DNA of 64,000 nt from Scatophagus argus (lineage: Eukaryota; Chordata; Actinopteri; Scatophagidae): the NCBI RefSeq assembly GCF_020382885.2, contig NC_058512.1, positions 10,132,802 through 10,196,801 on the forward strand, in the 5' to 3' direction. The notes beneath the pieces were generated by a model. It ran no database searches and was not told where the DNA came from. It saw only the letters and a list, made by a program, of their open reading frames with translations. Below are positions 30,805 to 45,800 of this stretch, piece by piece; positions within the stretch are counted from its first letter, which is position 1, and each line of letters starts with the position of its first letter. The position numbers and the translations under genes were made by a program.

Positions 30805-32560
30805 TACAGCAGAATCCTGAACAAGAAGGGAAAGAAGGGGAGAGGGCAGAGGGAGGGGGTTAAAAGGAGACAAAGTGTTTTAGATCAAGCGCTTCAGGAT
30901 TCATGTTTCACTACACAGTTCTTAATTTATTTTATTCACCATTTTTCTATACAGAATCCATTCAGCCGTAGTATCAATGCACCAACAGAGTCCTCTGCTG
31001 GAGGGGAGAAGAGGTGGAGAAAAAAAAAAATAAAAAAACTAAAGCACTAAAAAACAAACATAAAACAAAAAAGTAAAAAAAAAAACAACAAAAAAACAAA
31101 AACAAAACGGGGTATAAAGAATTGTGTTTTCTATTAAAAAAAAAAGAGAAACTTTTCTGTTGTTATCATCATGATCGTCAGCAATTATTTATGTATGTAT
31201 ACATACACACATTTATATGTATATAAATCTATATATTTTCTTGCCATGTCCATGAAGAGGTGAAAGGGGGTTTGTGGTTCCATGTTGTCCCAGTTTTGAC
31301 AACCAGGCTGAGCGGCATGTCTGACGTCCGGACCTGACCGCAATCACGTCCTAACACAAGTCAGCGGAGGTCAGAGCTGACCAATCGCAGTCTTTCTGAC
31401 CTGTCTTTGTCCCAACCACTGACACTGTCTCAGTGTAGGCGAGCTCGTTAGGTCCAGTTCCCCGGTGTCGGCCAGCAGAGACTCAAAACTGCAGTAGCCC
31501 TGTTGATGCAGTCTGAGAAATGATACACTGTACACTTAACATGCACGGCCAGATAGCATAAAAAAGTAAAAAAACAAACAAACAAACAAAAAATGCCAGC
31601 CAACTGCTTCGTCCCAACGTCTCTCTGACTCACTCGCATGTTTTCCAGTATACATTAGATATTAACTGACAAGCGCCACACAAAAGTGAAAGGATAAAAT
31701 TAAAGGAAAAAACTGTAAGACTGCCAGGGACCAAATGGTGACAGCAAAAACATCCTAAGGGTTAGCTTTAATTTCTAATTTCCATTTTTGATATCTGAAG
31801 GGCTTCAGTGAGTTTCTCCCCTGTCTAGGTCCAAACACACTTTATCATGTTATTTTGATCAGACAGACACACACACATACACACCGTCAGCCCAGAGAAC
31901 ATATGAATGCATATGAATCTAACCACAGTACGGGTTCATATTCTCTGCTCGAGGAGTCAAAATTTCACAATAGTCAGGTTTTCATCGACTGATGTGAAAC
32001 ACTGACATTTACAAAGTTCAGATGAGTTGTGCTGTTGTGCTGCTCCACTGACTTCTCAAAACTTTGTCAAAACGTAGAAAAACAGATCCGATATCATCAT
32101 GCTCAGACATTTATAGACTTGTGAAAGCTGAAAGATGCATTTAGTGTTTCCATGGCCATAAATACAGGTAAATTTGGGATGTGCGTGAGAGAATTTCAGT
32201 ACAAAACCCAGCATGATGTACGATGTGGTCTCACGATGAAAAGTAACATAGCATAACTTAAAGTTAAGTCAACATTCATTTATTTGAAAAAGAAAACACT
32301 GTTTACATTTCTACTTGTCCACAAAGAGACTGATAAAGAAAACTGACCCTGTTTGGTTTTTTGTAGGTTTTTTTTTTTTTTTTTTTTTACAAGTTAGACA
32401 CAAACGGTTTCCATCAGACGTCATGTGTTTATGACAGTTTAATCCAGAACGGCCAGCTCAATGGAAACCTGACTATTGTCACTGTTTTTTTTTTTTAACA
32501 TGTTCATGATTTCAAATTAAAACCAAGTAAAACAACAATTCACTCATCTGTTTTGCTCCC

Positions 32561-32610
32561 ACACATGCACACACACACACGCACGCACGCACGCACACGC
32601 ACACACACAC
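32561..32610. repeat. (CA)n/(CG CA)n microsatellite
   Basis: A CA run interrupted by three CGCA units. A 21-base T run lies nearby (32368-32388). Confidence 0.85.
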
Positions 32611-33804
32611 GGAGCAGGAAACTAACCTTTTCAACCAGCCACAGACGCAGATGTTTTGTTTCTTCCTCCCAAAAAAATCCACCAGCTACATTTCTATTAT
32701 ACAAGCCAACAAACTTTAGAAAACAACCTCTAAATTATGGATGCCCACCAATCGAGTCAATTCAATCGGAAGCCAAAATTGACAGAAATTTGGTGGTTGG
32801 CTGTTGTCAGTTTCCCACCCCATACAACATGCTCCCGAACACAAATACAAACCAATACCGCAAATACACATATATACAAATAGAAGCGGCCCCTGAAATG
32901 CTGGGGGCAGCTTAACAATTTATAATGCATCATTTCTGTATATGCCAAGAATAAAACTTTTCTAAATAAAATACATAGTTATCTGTGAGGGTGGGGAATG
33001 GGGACAGCAGATGAACAGTGAGGAGGAGGAAGAGGAGGAGGAGAGAAGGGCTCGCAGGGAGCGTCAGAGGAGCGTTTTGAAGAAGCCGTTGTGGTGGGAT
33101 GATGGGACAGATTAAGCGAGTGAGCGAGTGGGTACAGATGGAGGGGGAAGACTCTTCTCCTTTACTGTGTCGCAGCTCTCGAGCACTGTCCTGTGCCAAT
33201 GTAACACTCCGTCTCTTCTGCTTGTTTGAATCGTTCCATAATATTAATAATAATAATGACCACGACAATGCTAAAAAAATATATATAAACCTCAGCCACG
33301 TCTCACAACCCTAGGTCCACAAAGAGGGGGGAGGCCTGGCCCTCGAGTTCATCCGAGTCGATGACAAAAAGAGATGCGGAGAAAATTAAAGATGCAGGGG
33401 AAAGAGGGAAAACGCAGACAGAAGAGGCCTGATGAATGGAACTGACCACGGGAGGGAAGTGGCAGCTATACAACCACAGAGAAGAGGAAAAGGAAAAAAG
33501 AGAGGGAGGGTAGGGGGCAGAACAAAAACAGCATAGACAGGATGTGCTATAATGAAAAGGAAATAAACAGAAAAGAGGAAGCGGAGATGAGACGGAGAGG
33601 ATGCAGGGACCAAAGATGAGTCGGGTTGGGGCGTTGTGATCCACACACTTGGTGTCCTTCTGAGGGTTTTCACAGAAGATTGGCGGAAAGCATGAACAAG
33701 TGATGACAACATGGCCTCACTGTGAGTGCGCCCTCTCTCCTTCCCTCCAATTAAGGTAAAGGATCCGCAGTCCTCCCCGCGCTGGTCGTTTATCCCAGGG
33801 TGCA

Positions 33805-36800
33805 TCATACCTCCAAGAAGCGGGAGCTGCTGGTCTTGGCGTGGAAAGGTTCGGACCACATGCGCCGCAAATCCCCCTGCAAACCACAGACACCAGTTTA
33901 GACACAAGTCTCGAGTCTAGAAGTACCGTATTTTCCGCACTATAAGGCGCACCTAAAAGCCTTAAATTTTCTCAAAAGCCGACAGTGCGCCTTATAATCC
34001 GATGCGCCTTATCTATGGATCAATATTGGTCAATCGTGGCTACCGTAGTCAGGGGGCGTGGCCGAAGTAACCGATTTAAGCGCACTGTGGATAAAACGAG
34101 AGCACGTACGGTGAATGTTCACACCACAGGGAATGAGAAGTCGTCCTTCACTGTAGTTCTCGCTTGCCAGGCTAATGGCCAGAAACTACCACCCATGGTT
34201 ATTTTCAAGAGGAAGACCTTGCCAAAAGACTTTCCAGCCGGCGTCATTATCAAGGCTAACTCGAAGGGATGGATGGACGAAGAAGAGATGAGTGAGTGGC
34301 TGAGAGAAATTTACGACGTTAACGACGTTAACGAGCCGGGCATGTTGGATGCCGTATTCGCCCAGCTGTTCAATTCGGACACTGAAGAAGAAGAATTCGA
34401 GGGATTCGTGGATGAGGAATGAACTGATAAAGTGAGCTTTACGTGTTTCTTTTGTGTGTTCACAACTGAACAAGGTTGGTCATATTGTGAATATGGACAT
34501 TAACGTTTGAGCAACGTTGAGTTATTGTTAAATGGTTATTGCTTTGCACTATTTCGAGAGTTACTATATTGTTATTGCACTTACGTCTGAGTTACCGTAA
34601 CGGTATCAGACTCTTTTACGTGTTTACTGAATCGAGGAAAAGTTCCCGTCCACTACGTGATAAAAATGTTGCACTACCTGTTATACCGTGCTGTTGTTAA
34701 AAGATAAACTGTGTCGCGAATGTCGCTGACATTACATCGGGAAAAATAATAACACAGCTGTTTATTCATTTTGGGAGTGAACGGAGTTGTCAGAACGCTG
34801 GTTTGTATTCTATTAATAAAGTTTGACTGACTTATCTGACTGTTTTGTTGACATTCCCTTTAGCGCAGCTCCATCTAGTGGACGCAACCCGAACCACTGC
34901 TGTAGCTTCTATCCTATGCGCCTTATAATGCGGTGCGCCTTATATATGAAAACAGTTTTAAAATAGGCCATTCATTGAAGGTGCGCCTTATAATCCGGTG
35001 CACCTTATAGTGCGGAAAATACGGTAAATGCTTCCTGATATATTTTCAGGTAGGAGAGCCAAAAGAAAACTTTATGCTGAAGTAAAAAGAACAAACTCAA
35101 GAGCATTTGTACTCCTGCGCAGATACTCTTTTATTCTACTTGACTGTACTCCCTGATCTAAAAATAAAGAGGACACAAGGCTAAGTTGTGAGGCCAAAAA
35201 AGTGATCAGACACAGACAATGACGAGCCACATTTCTGTTGCCTATCTGTCAGGCATATCAGGCATACTGCTAACTTTGTTTTTGGATATCTCAATTTACT
35301 GTTAATGTGAAACACTTTTGCAAGATTAGAAAAAAAATCTTATGTGTGTCAACAGGATGTGCCACTATTAATAGAAAGAGTGTGTTGTAATGCATAATTT
35401 CAGTAAGCACTAAAATAAACTTGAAAACTGTAGGTGGAAAGAGTACTAAAGGTGTCCTTTGGATTTCCTTTAATTTTTTTCAATTTAATTTTGTCTTTAA
35501 AATTACAGAATTCAGGAAACCTGCTGAATTCTGCAAGAAGTACCAGAGCTGAGCTTTCATCTCCTTCAAAATAAATCATCTCATCCTGTCCGAGTACCTT
35601 CAGGTAGGCCATAGTGAGCAGAGGCAGCAGGGTGAAGGGCACCAGGTAGAGCAGAGCGGGCTGAGCAGCACGATGGATCCTGGAGGCCACGGTGGCAGTC
35701 AGCAGACCTTGAAGACAACGTATTATCCTCATTAATCACATAATAAACTGAAATTATATGCCCACAAACCTCGAAAGACAAAGGAAAAAAAACAAAATAA
35801 TGGCACCACAGACAACCAAGACCTCCAAGACCTCCAAACAACAAGAAAAACCCTTGACCTTTTACATCCATCCGTCTATCGATTGCTTGCTTACCCACAA
35901 AGTATCCGATTAGAGTGCAGTGGAAATAGGAGACGCGCTGCATGCGTCCGGACATGTTACCAGGCCCCGGGACTTCCCCATTTGCTTGCTTCTTGTAGTT
36001 GTCATAGCGCAAGACGAAGCATAAAAGCAGCCCCGGCATCACGATGTCTCCTATTCCCAGCATTGAGAAGTGACTTCCTGTGGAACTGCAGAGATGGGAA
36101 AGTAGAATTATGTTTTAGGATGGCAACGTACAGAAACACAATTACAACAAGAAAAATGTACACTTTCCTTCATTGTTTCTGTACTGAGATATGACCAGAT
36201 GTCAAATTTGAACAAAAAAGCTTACTTCTATGCCAGTAGCTCTGTGCTCATTACAAAAGAAAAATAACATGGATAGTATTTTCATATACTTTGACCAAAA
36301 AATTGCATTTATTCTCTACTCTGTCCTTTCAGGTGTAGTTGGTCAGCTTTAGGTGCAAGCCCATAATTGGGGTGTACAATCCATCTAAAGTGCTTATCAG
36401 ACAGTTGAATAGCTTTGGAAACCCCTTCTTTCTGCAACTTTCTGAAGTGGGAATCAGGGCAGACCATTTAAACCGATAATCAACTCTACTTCCTGCCATG
36501 ACTGGCCAGTTGTGTGGAAGTGAGAAGTAAGCTGGCACTGAAGTCGTTTTTTTTTTTTTCCCATTTCTGACCCAACTATTTCTATCACTTTTTGTGTGAG
36601 GAATCAAGCGCAACACTAACGAGGAGGTGGAGATGGTGAGATGAACTGACAATATGCCCCATTATACTTGTATTTCAACACTGCTGTGTCTCCCTGCCTT
36701 CCGTAACAGCTGGCTTTTAACTCCACCTTCCCGTGTGACCATTCAGAACTATAAACACTTGATTTTTTACATGGGCACCCAACGTATCTTATGTGCTAAT

Positions 36801-39800
36801 CCCCACTCCCACTTTTTTTTACTCGTTTGTGGCACTAGAGGAAATGTTGGAGGATTGCCAAAATCATTTCATCCCCTGCTGATAATAAATGTGTGAATCA
36901 AACTTCTTCACATTTGGTCCGGACCAAAGACAGGACTGACAGACCAACCTATGCTACCACGGCGACAGCATTAACTAGCAACTAAATTTCAGACACCAGA
37001 ATAAAGAGGGAGACGTCGCTAACACAACAGAAACCGATCTTAGTCTTACCTGGGAAAGACCAGTTTGCCAGGTAAGGAGAGACGGGGGACGTCACGGCCC
37101 ATCCCTGGCCCCAAGTGGAGCTTCCTGGACAGAACGTCTATGGGATTTTCAGCAGGTTGGGTGGCAACTTTGACCATCACATTACTATTGAAAATGTAGG
37201 CAGAGAAGAACACCTGAGGGGAAAAGGATGAATCAATTTAGAATCACATGAAACAAGCAAGAAATTCCTCCTTTTTGAGAAGCTGTAGCCAGTTTGGTAT
37301 TTGATTAAAATAAAAAATGAATATAATTTATCATCAAAATGACTCAATTCATTTCCCTTTTATAGTTTCGACTCTAGATTACAAACTTCTGGTCCTGAAA
37401 TTTGCCATTTTATTGCCATTTATTATAGTGTGCCTGATTTATAATTGAGCAGACTCACAACTTAATTTATCCACCTCATCTACTGTGAACATGAATGGTC
37501 AGTGGTCGTTTTCAGCCAGCTGGAGGTGCACTGACAGATTGCTTGGTGTCCAGTATGTAAAGATGTGAGAAATTGCAGAAAATGTGCTCACTGGTAGAAC
37601 ATCATCAGTTTCAGATATGATTGACTCTGTTTGAACTTGCTTTGTATTTGTGTGCAGAACATGGCTTCCTCTCTGTTTAATGTGTGATGTTTCTTTGTGA
37701 AACTCTTTTTTTGTAATGTAACATTTCCTGTACTTTAATCCTTCCTGAGAAATAAAGGCTCCAACTATTTGAACAAATGCAGAATTTGAAAGAAACAGAT
37801 AATACATGTAAATCAGCCAGGTGCTCATAGATCTCCCTGAGCTCCACTACCCTCAGATCTAAACTGAATTACGTTCTGTGGTTTAATTAAATTATTCAAA
37901 ATACACACTGCAGTTCATCAAACAACTCAAATAAAACCATGGCTTCTCGCCTCTGTCACTCATAATTAAATGATCATTCATGAGATACTGCTTCATCCTG
38001 ACTTTGGTGACACTAAAGCTGTTAAGCAGCCATTGCCTTTGTGTTTTGTGCTTAGTGCAGGTGCTGATCCAAAGCAGGAACAAATGAGAGATACTGCTAA
38101 ATAAACAGTGATGTTCGTTTTTCTAGCAAGTTATATGGTTCATCCTGTGTGTGAAGGTTGATTTGTGTAGGTAGCTCTCAGCAGTAATGTCAACTACCCA
38201 CTTTCTTTCAAACACACTGCTGCTTGAAAACTTAAATGCATTGCTTCCTGAGGAAGTAATTTATCTGGCAAGGAGGTTTTGCAAAAGTATGCTGTAGTAT
38301 GAACTGAATCATTACTACATAGATAGATAGATAGATAAATGGAAATTTTGTCTGACAAGAGGATGAGGACATTTTTAAACAGGTGTGTCCTCGCACAGCA
38401 AGTGGCTGTGATGCATTCTGGATAGGAGTGTATCTTACCCAGAACACATCATAAATGAGCAGTCCTGACAGCAGCAGGCAAGACACCTTCAGACTGGGAA
38501 GCCGCACGAAGGCTATCATGGCGACACACAAGCCCATGGCCAAAGCTGCAGGGAGGAGAAACACAAGACACTATAAACACAGTTTCATGTTTTGGTTTTG
38601 AGGAAATGAGCTGAAAGAGCATCACGGGAACTGATTTGTACCAAGTTTATATAAGACACATTTATTACTGTGCACACAAGACTAATTAATTAGTCAGACT
38701 ATTCTGATGAAATGTTTCTGCTTGTGTTCTCATTCACTTTAGGGTGCATGAGGTAAGACCTGATGAGAGACAAGATGGGTTGAGAAAATGGCAGGAGGTT
38801 TTATGCATTGAATTTGTGTCAGTAAAACCGTATTAATTGTAATGTCAGCATTTCGCAAGTTAAAAACAGCATGTGTGCTCTTTATTTCAACCTTGTGTAA
38901 CGCTGACAGGAACCCAGAGGAGCACCGTAACATTACTTCACTGTGCAGAAACACACAGTAAGAATTGTGGGTCTGTGTCAAACTTCTTAAAGACTTTTGT
39001 GTATTTTACAGTTCCTGAGTTCCAGTTCCAACCTTTTCATCTGTGCTTTTAGCATGTTTCTTTTTGATGATGAAATGTTGCTATTCATCATAGGGCTGCT
39101 TTGTTCACACTTCTGAAGACGACTGTTGGCAAAGTGTTTCAAATTACTGAAGTCAAACAGGAGAAATGCATGCATGCATGCACACATGCACGCAGACACG
39201 CATGCACGCACACTTCTCTCTGCTTAAAATAACACCAACTTTGATCAAGATCAGTTTGCTTAAATGCCAGTTTTACACAGCAGCTAATTAAAACAGAGTA
39301 CTGTACATTCTTAGCATGCACCACGCTGCAGTATGAGCCTGAAAATAGTGTTGCTAAAACGTCATGTTGTATGAGTCATGTCAAGTTCCCTCTGCCCAGG
39401 AGATGATGAAAACTGAATTTTGTCCAGACTTTTGCCGTACTGAAATTTGAGATGGCTGTATTTTTTTTTCTACTGCTGAGCATCAAAGCTAGCAGGTAAA
39501 CTAAGAGACATGATGGAGACACACCGTCCATGAGGAGCCAGTGTCCGGTCAGCACCCAGATGAGCACCAACATGACGGAGAGGGAGAAGGACAGGAGCTC
39601 AGCCAGAGTGAAACGCCCACAGCAGCCAAATGAAATCCTGCAACAAGACAAAGAAGAGACCACTCATGTGAAAACGAGCCACATACAAGTTAACGACGAG
39701 CAAAAAACAACTTGGGTGAGAGAGCACTGATGTCTGTCTGTGGAGTGGGAAAGAGTCAGTGGCGATGACAAAACACTTGTCTTTCCAGTTTTTGATTAGT

Positions 39801-42800
39801 TACCAAACAGCTTCAGCTGTACTACCACCTCCTGTTGGACTGGAGTGATGCTGTATCTGATAAGCAGAATGGAGTGCAACCAGATTTGTGATCTGCCCAA
39901 TGGTGTAGTAACTGAAACAGTTTTATATCTAATTTACTGAACAAGACAGACCTAAAATGACCAGAGGCCTAAGATGCATAATTGAGAAATATGTACAATT
40001 GATCCTTTGCTGCCTTTGTTTATAAATAACAACGACCTAAACATTGAGAAGAAAATGGATTTGGGTTGTAGGTGGATTTATTACTAGCTCTGTAAAGCAG
40101 ACAAAGGTTTCCTAAGGCTCTGAATCTGTAAATAGAGTGGAGGTGGTCATGTTGGTTATTGAGCAGGTGGGCTGTGTTGTTGATAATCCCTTGCGCTTTA
40201 CTACTGCGTTACTAAGATGTCCAGACTCCTGATACCAGAGACTATTAAAATAAAGTAATAAGTCCCAAGAGGCTTGGGCTTACAGTGATTTTAGAACAGC
40301 TACGGGGCATCGGGCATAGGCATGGACTCTGGACGGTGGGTTTTCAGGTGTGTTTAATTGCAAGGTGCCATGATAAAGGATGTTATTCCACCATGTTCTC
40401 TTCTTGAATCACCAGTAAGACTACGAGGACAACAGTGCCAGTAAAAATTGCAGGGAAGATCACATTTATGCCCCGTCAATGACATGATTTCTCTTGCCTC
40501 TAGGCCAGAGTTTCATACTACGGTGCTTCACAGGCAGCAGTTGGTGTAGATTTTCTTCTGCGTTGGCTGCTTTATGAATTTGTGTCAACATGGAGCCAGG
40601 GAAGTTCACCCCCGGGGGCCCTCTTTAGCTCATGTCCCGTATGCGGTTGCACATCAAACCAGATTTTGTTGACAAGACCCTCAAGTGAATTTCGACTCAG
40701 TGACTGAGGGTACTTCATTTTCTGAAAGTCTGCCATCCATTTACACTTGGTGGTGGGATGTTTTGTTGCATCCTCCTCTGCAAAGTTTTTCACTACTAAG
40801 GCAAAAACATTGCTTGTGATCAACTTGGGATCAGCTGATCTGTGGATCACTGATGTGCCAGTAAAGCCCTGCTGAAACCACAGGCTTCACTCTTCCTGTT
40901 TTTTTTTTTTTTTTGCAATATCATAATACTGAGAATTTTGGTGACTGTTTTAAAACAGTCAAATCTTTCTTGACACAACAGGCCTGAAAATAGCAAATGG
41001 ATCAGTCTGGTCCAAGCCCTTCACATTCACTCGTTCATTGTTGCTTCCTCTAACCTGTCCATCTCTTCTCACCACTCATTCATGCCCTCAACTGCTTCAA
41101 AAGCAGCTCAGACAATCATAATCAAGGGCAGGAACTTTGTGCAGCATTTTTGTGCAGCAAGTGAAAAAATACACATTAAAGGGTTAGTTTCAGTTTTAAT
41201 TGTTGATTGAAAAGTTGATTTCTGGATATGATGAATCACAGAAGTTTATAAATATTCATAAAAGGCACAAAACAACACAAAGCTGCTTGAGCACCAACTG
41301 ACACCATTCAAGGACACAAAGAATCCACATGCTTTCCTTACTTGTTCTGTGGGGAGCAGGGTCTGGTCAGATACTGGCACATTGGCAACAAGAGGAATGC
41401 GAATGCGATTGTTGCAAGAACTGTGGAGAAGAAGATAGCAGAGCAGTGAGACCTACACTGCTTGTTCCAGTCGTTTTCAGCCAGCTTAATGGGGCAGTTA
41501 ACAGCCTTTGCGGTTTCACTAATCAACACAGATAAGAAGCCTTCCCCAGTGTGTAACTACTGAACTGAAACGTGAAGGACTTCTTACAGTAATTCTATGA
41601 CTTTTAGAGTCTTTGTGATGTGTTCAAGAGCGGCGCTTACCTGCAGTGCAGATGGTGAAGACCACCTGTACCGAGTCGAAGAAGAAAAACATGACTAGCA
41701 GTGACACAGAGGCTCCTATGGGCAGGAACAGGGCCTGTGTGGAGTCTATAGTCTGAATACCTGTGAAACAATACAAACATCAATGGGACAAACATCACCC
41801 CCACACGATGAATGAGGAGTGATTAGTTTGGCTGTACATTTCATCCAGTCATATAACACTCACTGTTGTTTGTGTTGCTGTTATTGAAAGCCCCCGTTGT
41901 CGTGGTGTTACCATCTTTATCCTTCTCCTGGTTCTCACAATCCATGTTTAATGACCTGCAGGAGGGAGGGAAAGAGAGGAGGGGGCAGAGAGCAGGAGAG
42001 CGTGTTAGGCTGGTGCATCACATGCAGACAGTGTTTATCCGAGGGACGGACATTTCATTGATTCTTCATTGTCAGTCCAATAACGGCTGGATGACGCAAA
42101 CATGGCTGCCCCTCAATTCAGCCTGAGATACAACTTTATGACACCAACAATGATTACTTGAATATGAGATCAGTTCAAATCAGACTTTTGCAAAACTAGG
42201 TTGAAAATGAGTAAATGCAGATTTAAAATAATGATTAAAAAAATACAATTAAACATTATTCTCTTTTTTAGTAGATCCAAGTTTGTTGACGTAAACCAAA
42301 ATTACTCAATAGGGATTTCAATCACTATGACGATGCCTTCTGACTCACATTAAAATAAATACATAAATTAAAATAAATTTGCATGTTGTCAGGACATGTT
42401 GAGGACAGTATGACAAGAGGGGTGAATTCCTTAGAAAATGTTTTATTGTTAGCTAGTTTTCTAAAAACTTTGTTAGCCTTCTTGTAGTGGCATCGTAGAA
42501 AAGCTCTAAATTTCACTCTTTAGAGAAAATTTGATGTTCGAACTAATGGAGCAATATGGCCAATTGGCCCGTTCTGTCTGTTGAGCTCCATGACAGTTTT
42601 CTTGCTCCACCAGTATCTTCTCTAGAGAGATATTCAGCAGCATCATTAAACTTTATGGTGCCGAGTGTATCCCTTAACTTTCCTTTGAGGAACTTGATTA
42701 TTTTGCTCGATCAATCTCATAAAGGCAGTCGTTTTAAAAAGGTTAAACCTCCCCCAAGAGTAATTTTAAACTTAAAACTGGATCACGCTTTAAATTGGAG

Positions 42801-45800
42801 TTTAAAGTTCGGTGCAACAGAACAAAATTTAATCTGGGTTAAGAGTAAAAACTAAATTGAGGTTTAACTTTAATCTTTGATTTTGAACTAGTTTTAAAGC
42901 TTAGTGCCACATAACTTAGTTAAAAAGTTAAACCCTGATTTGATCTGTCTTAAAAATTAATCTCAGCTGGTGCAATTAAGCCTATGAAGCCATTTACCTA
43001 AGCATAAAACTACAACAATATACAGCTCTGCATCATTAGGTACAGGGCTGTGTTGTGAAAAAAAAACACTACTACTGTTCTCCATGTACTCTTGAACTGT
43101 GAGAGACCCAAATACTGATGCAACAAGTGTTTTTCTCTCACATTAACCATAATATGTGTATTTTTATTGAACCAAAATGTGAGAAACTGGTCCTTACATC
43201 AGCTGTAAATAAATAAATAGAAAACCATACCTCACTATTTACCATAACAAAACAAATTTAACATCAATTGTTCAGGTTCTTAAAGTTTTGCAGCCTAAGA
43301 CTCAAAATGGGAACATTATACTTCAGCGTACAGAGCAAAAGCTTATTATTCTTTAGTTATGTGGGGTAGCAAAAGTGACCTACTAAGGAGAAACAACACT
43401 TTGGGCTATAGGTCTTTGCTCATGCAGCAAACAAAACATTCTCTGTATGTCATGGTCCATTATCCTCCTGACAGATGAAGTGATTATATATTTAGTGACT
43501 CTCACCTGAAGCTGCCATAGACGATGAGAAGGATGGAGATGAGGAAGGTGGACACCTGGCTGGAGTCAACTAGGGAGTATGCCCTAAAGAGCAGGGAGGG
43601 AGGAACAGAAACATGAGCATAAATCTCTATGAATTTCAGATCAAAAGTACACAGTGTTTTGCTGCTAAACCACAAAATGTATATATGTACATGTACAACA
43701 GGAAAGTAAACCAGCCTTACAATTACAAACAATATGAGGAAAAGACCCTGCTGCTTCCCCCTTTTGTTGGTGCTCACTGGAACATAATGCAAGTTGCCAC
43801 TTTTTCCCCCAAAACACAACCACTTTTTATTTGACAATATTGCTGATTCACTGCAAGCTGAGGCCAGTGAAAACACATTTGATGTTTGAGTTCAAACTCC
43901 ATCTGATGTGCAGAGATTTTCTGTTATCCCTCAGATCAATTACATTTCTCTCAGTGTGGAAGTTAATGTGTGGTAAGCATCTCTGATCATTTTTGAAAGA
44001 GGAGAGGAAAAAAAAATCTGTCCTTCAGCCATTTTTATTCTGCATAATGTTTTTCCAAATGTCACGGTGAGGGTTTTAGCCAGAGGGACACAATATTTTA
44101 GTTAAATATTACAGAATCCTCTTGTATGATTAGCTGACTGCACATTTCTTGTTTCTAGCAATGCCCCAAAAATCCAGTTGGGCACACAAAAAGACTCGTC
44201 AAAATAAGAGCCCAAAACAGGTTCTTAACTGGGACAACCTCCAGAAAAGAGACAGTGAGTCAGAAACTTGGATTATGAGAGAAAAAAAAACTGAGCTTCA
44301 AAAGTAGGCTACAAAATTCTTCTCTTGGATTTGTGCAACTATGCCAAACTGAGCACATATGCCTTTCTTTTGGAGTAAAGGTGGTTTTCCTACCAGATTC
44401 TACACTATAATCAATTCAGACACAAACCATCAGTTTGAAATTAGAATAGCTCATGCTTGCACAGTTCTCTCCTTATTTTTATATCACTGTGCTGTGGAAA
44501 CAAGTACTATGCCAGCGTAATTTCAGTCAGTCATTTCAGATGCTGTACTTTGACCATCTCACACTGACTGGTTTGTGGATATTTTATCACTACCGCTTTG
44601 AATCTCTGTGGCACATCACATTTCCCCCTCCGACAGGAAACCACAATTGATATGCAGTAGAGAATACATATGAACATGTATACATCAAGATTTAAGGGGG
44701 AATAGGATTTTTTCAAAGAACAACCAAAACCAGCAGAAAGATAAGAATTGTTAATGTCACCACAAAATCAAAAAGAGAAATGTGATCCAAATGTTTCTAG
44801 GTACATTGTACAAGGAAGGAACAGTGGTATGGCTTTTGAAATTTTGATTAGGCCCAATGATGTCATTAAGGGCCACATGAGTCTACCATAGCATCAAGTA
44901 GCTTTAGTTTCAAAAAACTCAAATTGCAAGCAGCTAAATTCATGAAATGTATTTAATGGCTCTAGTGAATGATTTATTTTAGGACAGTAATCATAAATTA
45001 TGTATTACTTGTATAATACACCATAATGAAGGCAACATATTTAACAAAAAACTACCAAGATCCTGTCCTGAAAAATCACACAGATGTACAGCAAAATAAA
45101 AGCTGAAATTTAAACATAACCAATAAAATATTTGAGCAGACAGTTATGACTGCCGAACAAAAAACACAAACCTTGCTGTTAGTGCACTACTATTCCTCCA
45201 CAGACCTGTCTTTTTTACACAATCCAGTACAGCAAACACACATATTACAATATACAGCATACCAGTCTGGGTTATCTTACTCAAATCATCAGAGCAACAC
45301 GGCAAAAAAAAGCTGTCCCTGTAAAAATCTCAATGGCTCTTTACCTCAAGTGATCTCTGCATGTTACTGCGTTTTGTGAAACAGACTAGACAAAATTAAA
45401 ATAAGAACTCATGAAGGACATAATGCAAGTACTCAGCTAAAGGTTGCTGATAAAAAGCCCATCAGTACACTTCAAACCGAACATGGCTGGCAATTTAGTT
45501 CTGCACTTTCTTGATGAAGAGTGGAAATGGTTTAAAAAAAGATTTTGCCCAGCATCTTTTCAGTCTGTTAATCAACCAAAAACAGATTTTGTGGGCTCTC
45601 TGAAGAAACAAGTGTGTAACATCACACATCTAACTGATCCTAAAAATTTCTGGGTGAAGTCATCTTGCTGTTTTTCTTTCCTCAGACAATGTGTAATGTG
45701 TAATCAGGCCTCTAGTATGCAGACGGATGCTGTGTCTAAGCACCAAATTGTTCCCATATCAATGATCTGGGGTCCTTGACATAGCGTAGACTTGACATGC

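Larger units (their letters stand above)
30780..33804 (-). other. sppl3: Inferred sppl3 3' UTR
   Basis: From the stop codon at 33805 leftward there is no coding exon. Minus-strand AATAAA hexamers occur at 30799-30804, with others at 30926-30931 and 32279-32284, so alternative ends near 32.26 kb or 30.78 kb are possible. The tract holds long A/T runs and a CA-type microsatellite (32561-32610). Its length is inferred. Confidence 0.45.
35027..43505 (-). other. sppl3: sppl3 introns 2-10 (small introns)
   Basis: Non-coding sequence between the exons listed for sppl3. Recognisable contents: a short (GATA)n run (38319-38337), an alternating CATG/CACG tract (39163-39212), a possible transposon-derived ORF in intron 5 (40572-40850), and a stretch rich in TTTAAA words in intron 2 (about 42660-42975). 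Otherwise nothing to report. Confidence 0.5.

Noticed and set aside
33386..33907. 173-codon minus-strand ORF overlapping the last sppl3 exon
   Set aside because: It reads the sppl3 exon in the wrong frame and continues into the 3' UTR; the GDLRRMW...RFLEV frame is the conserved one.
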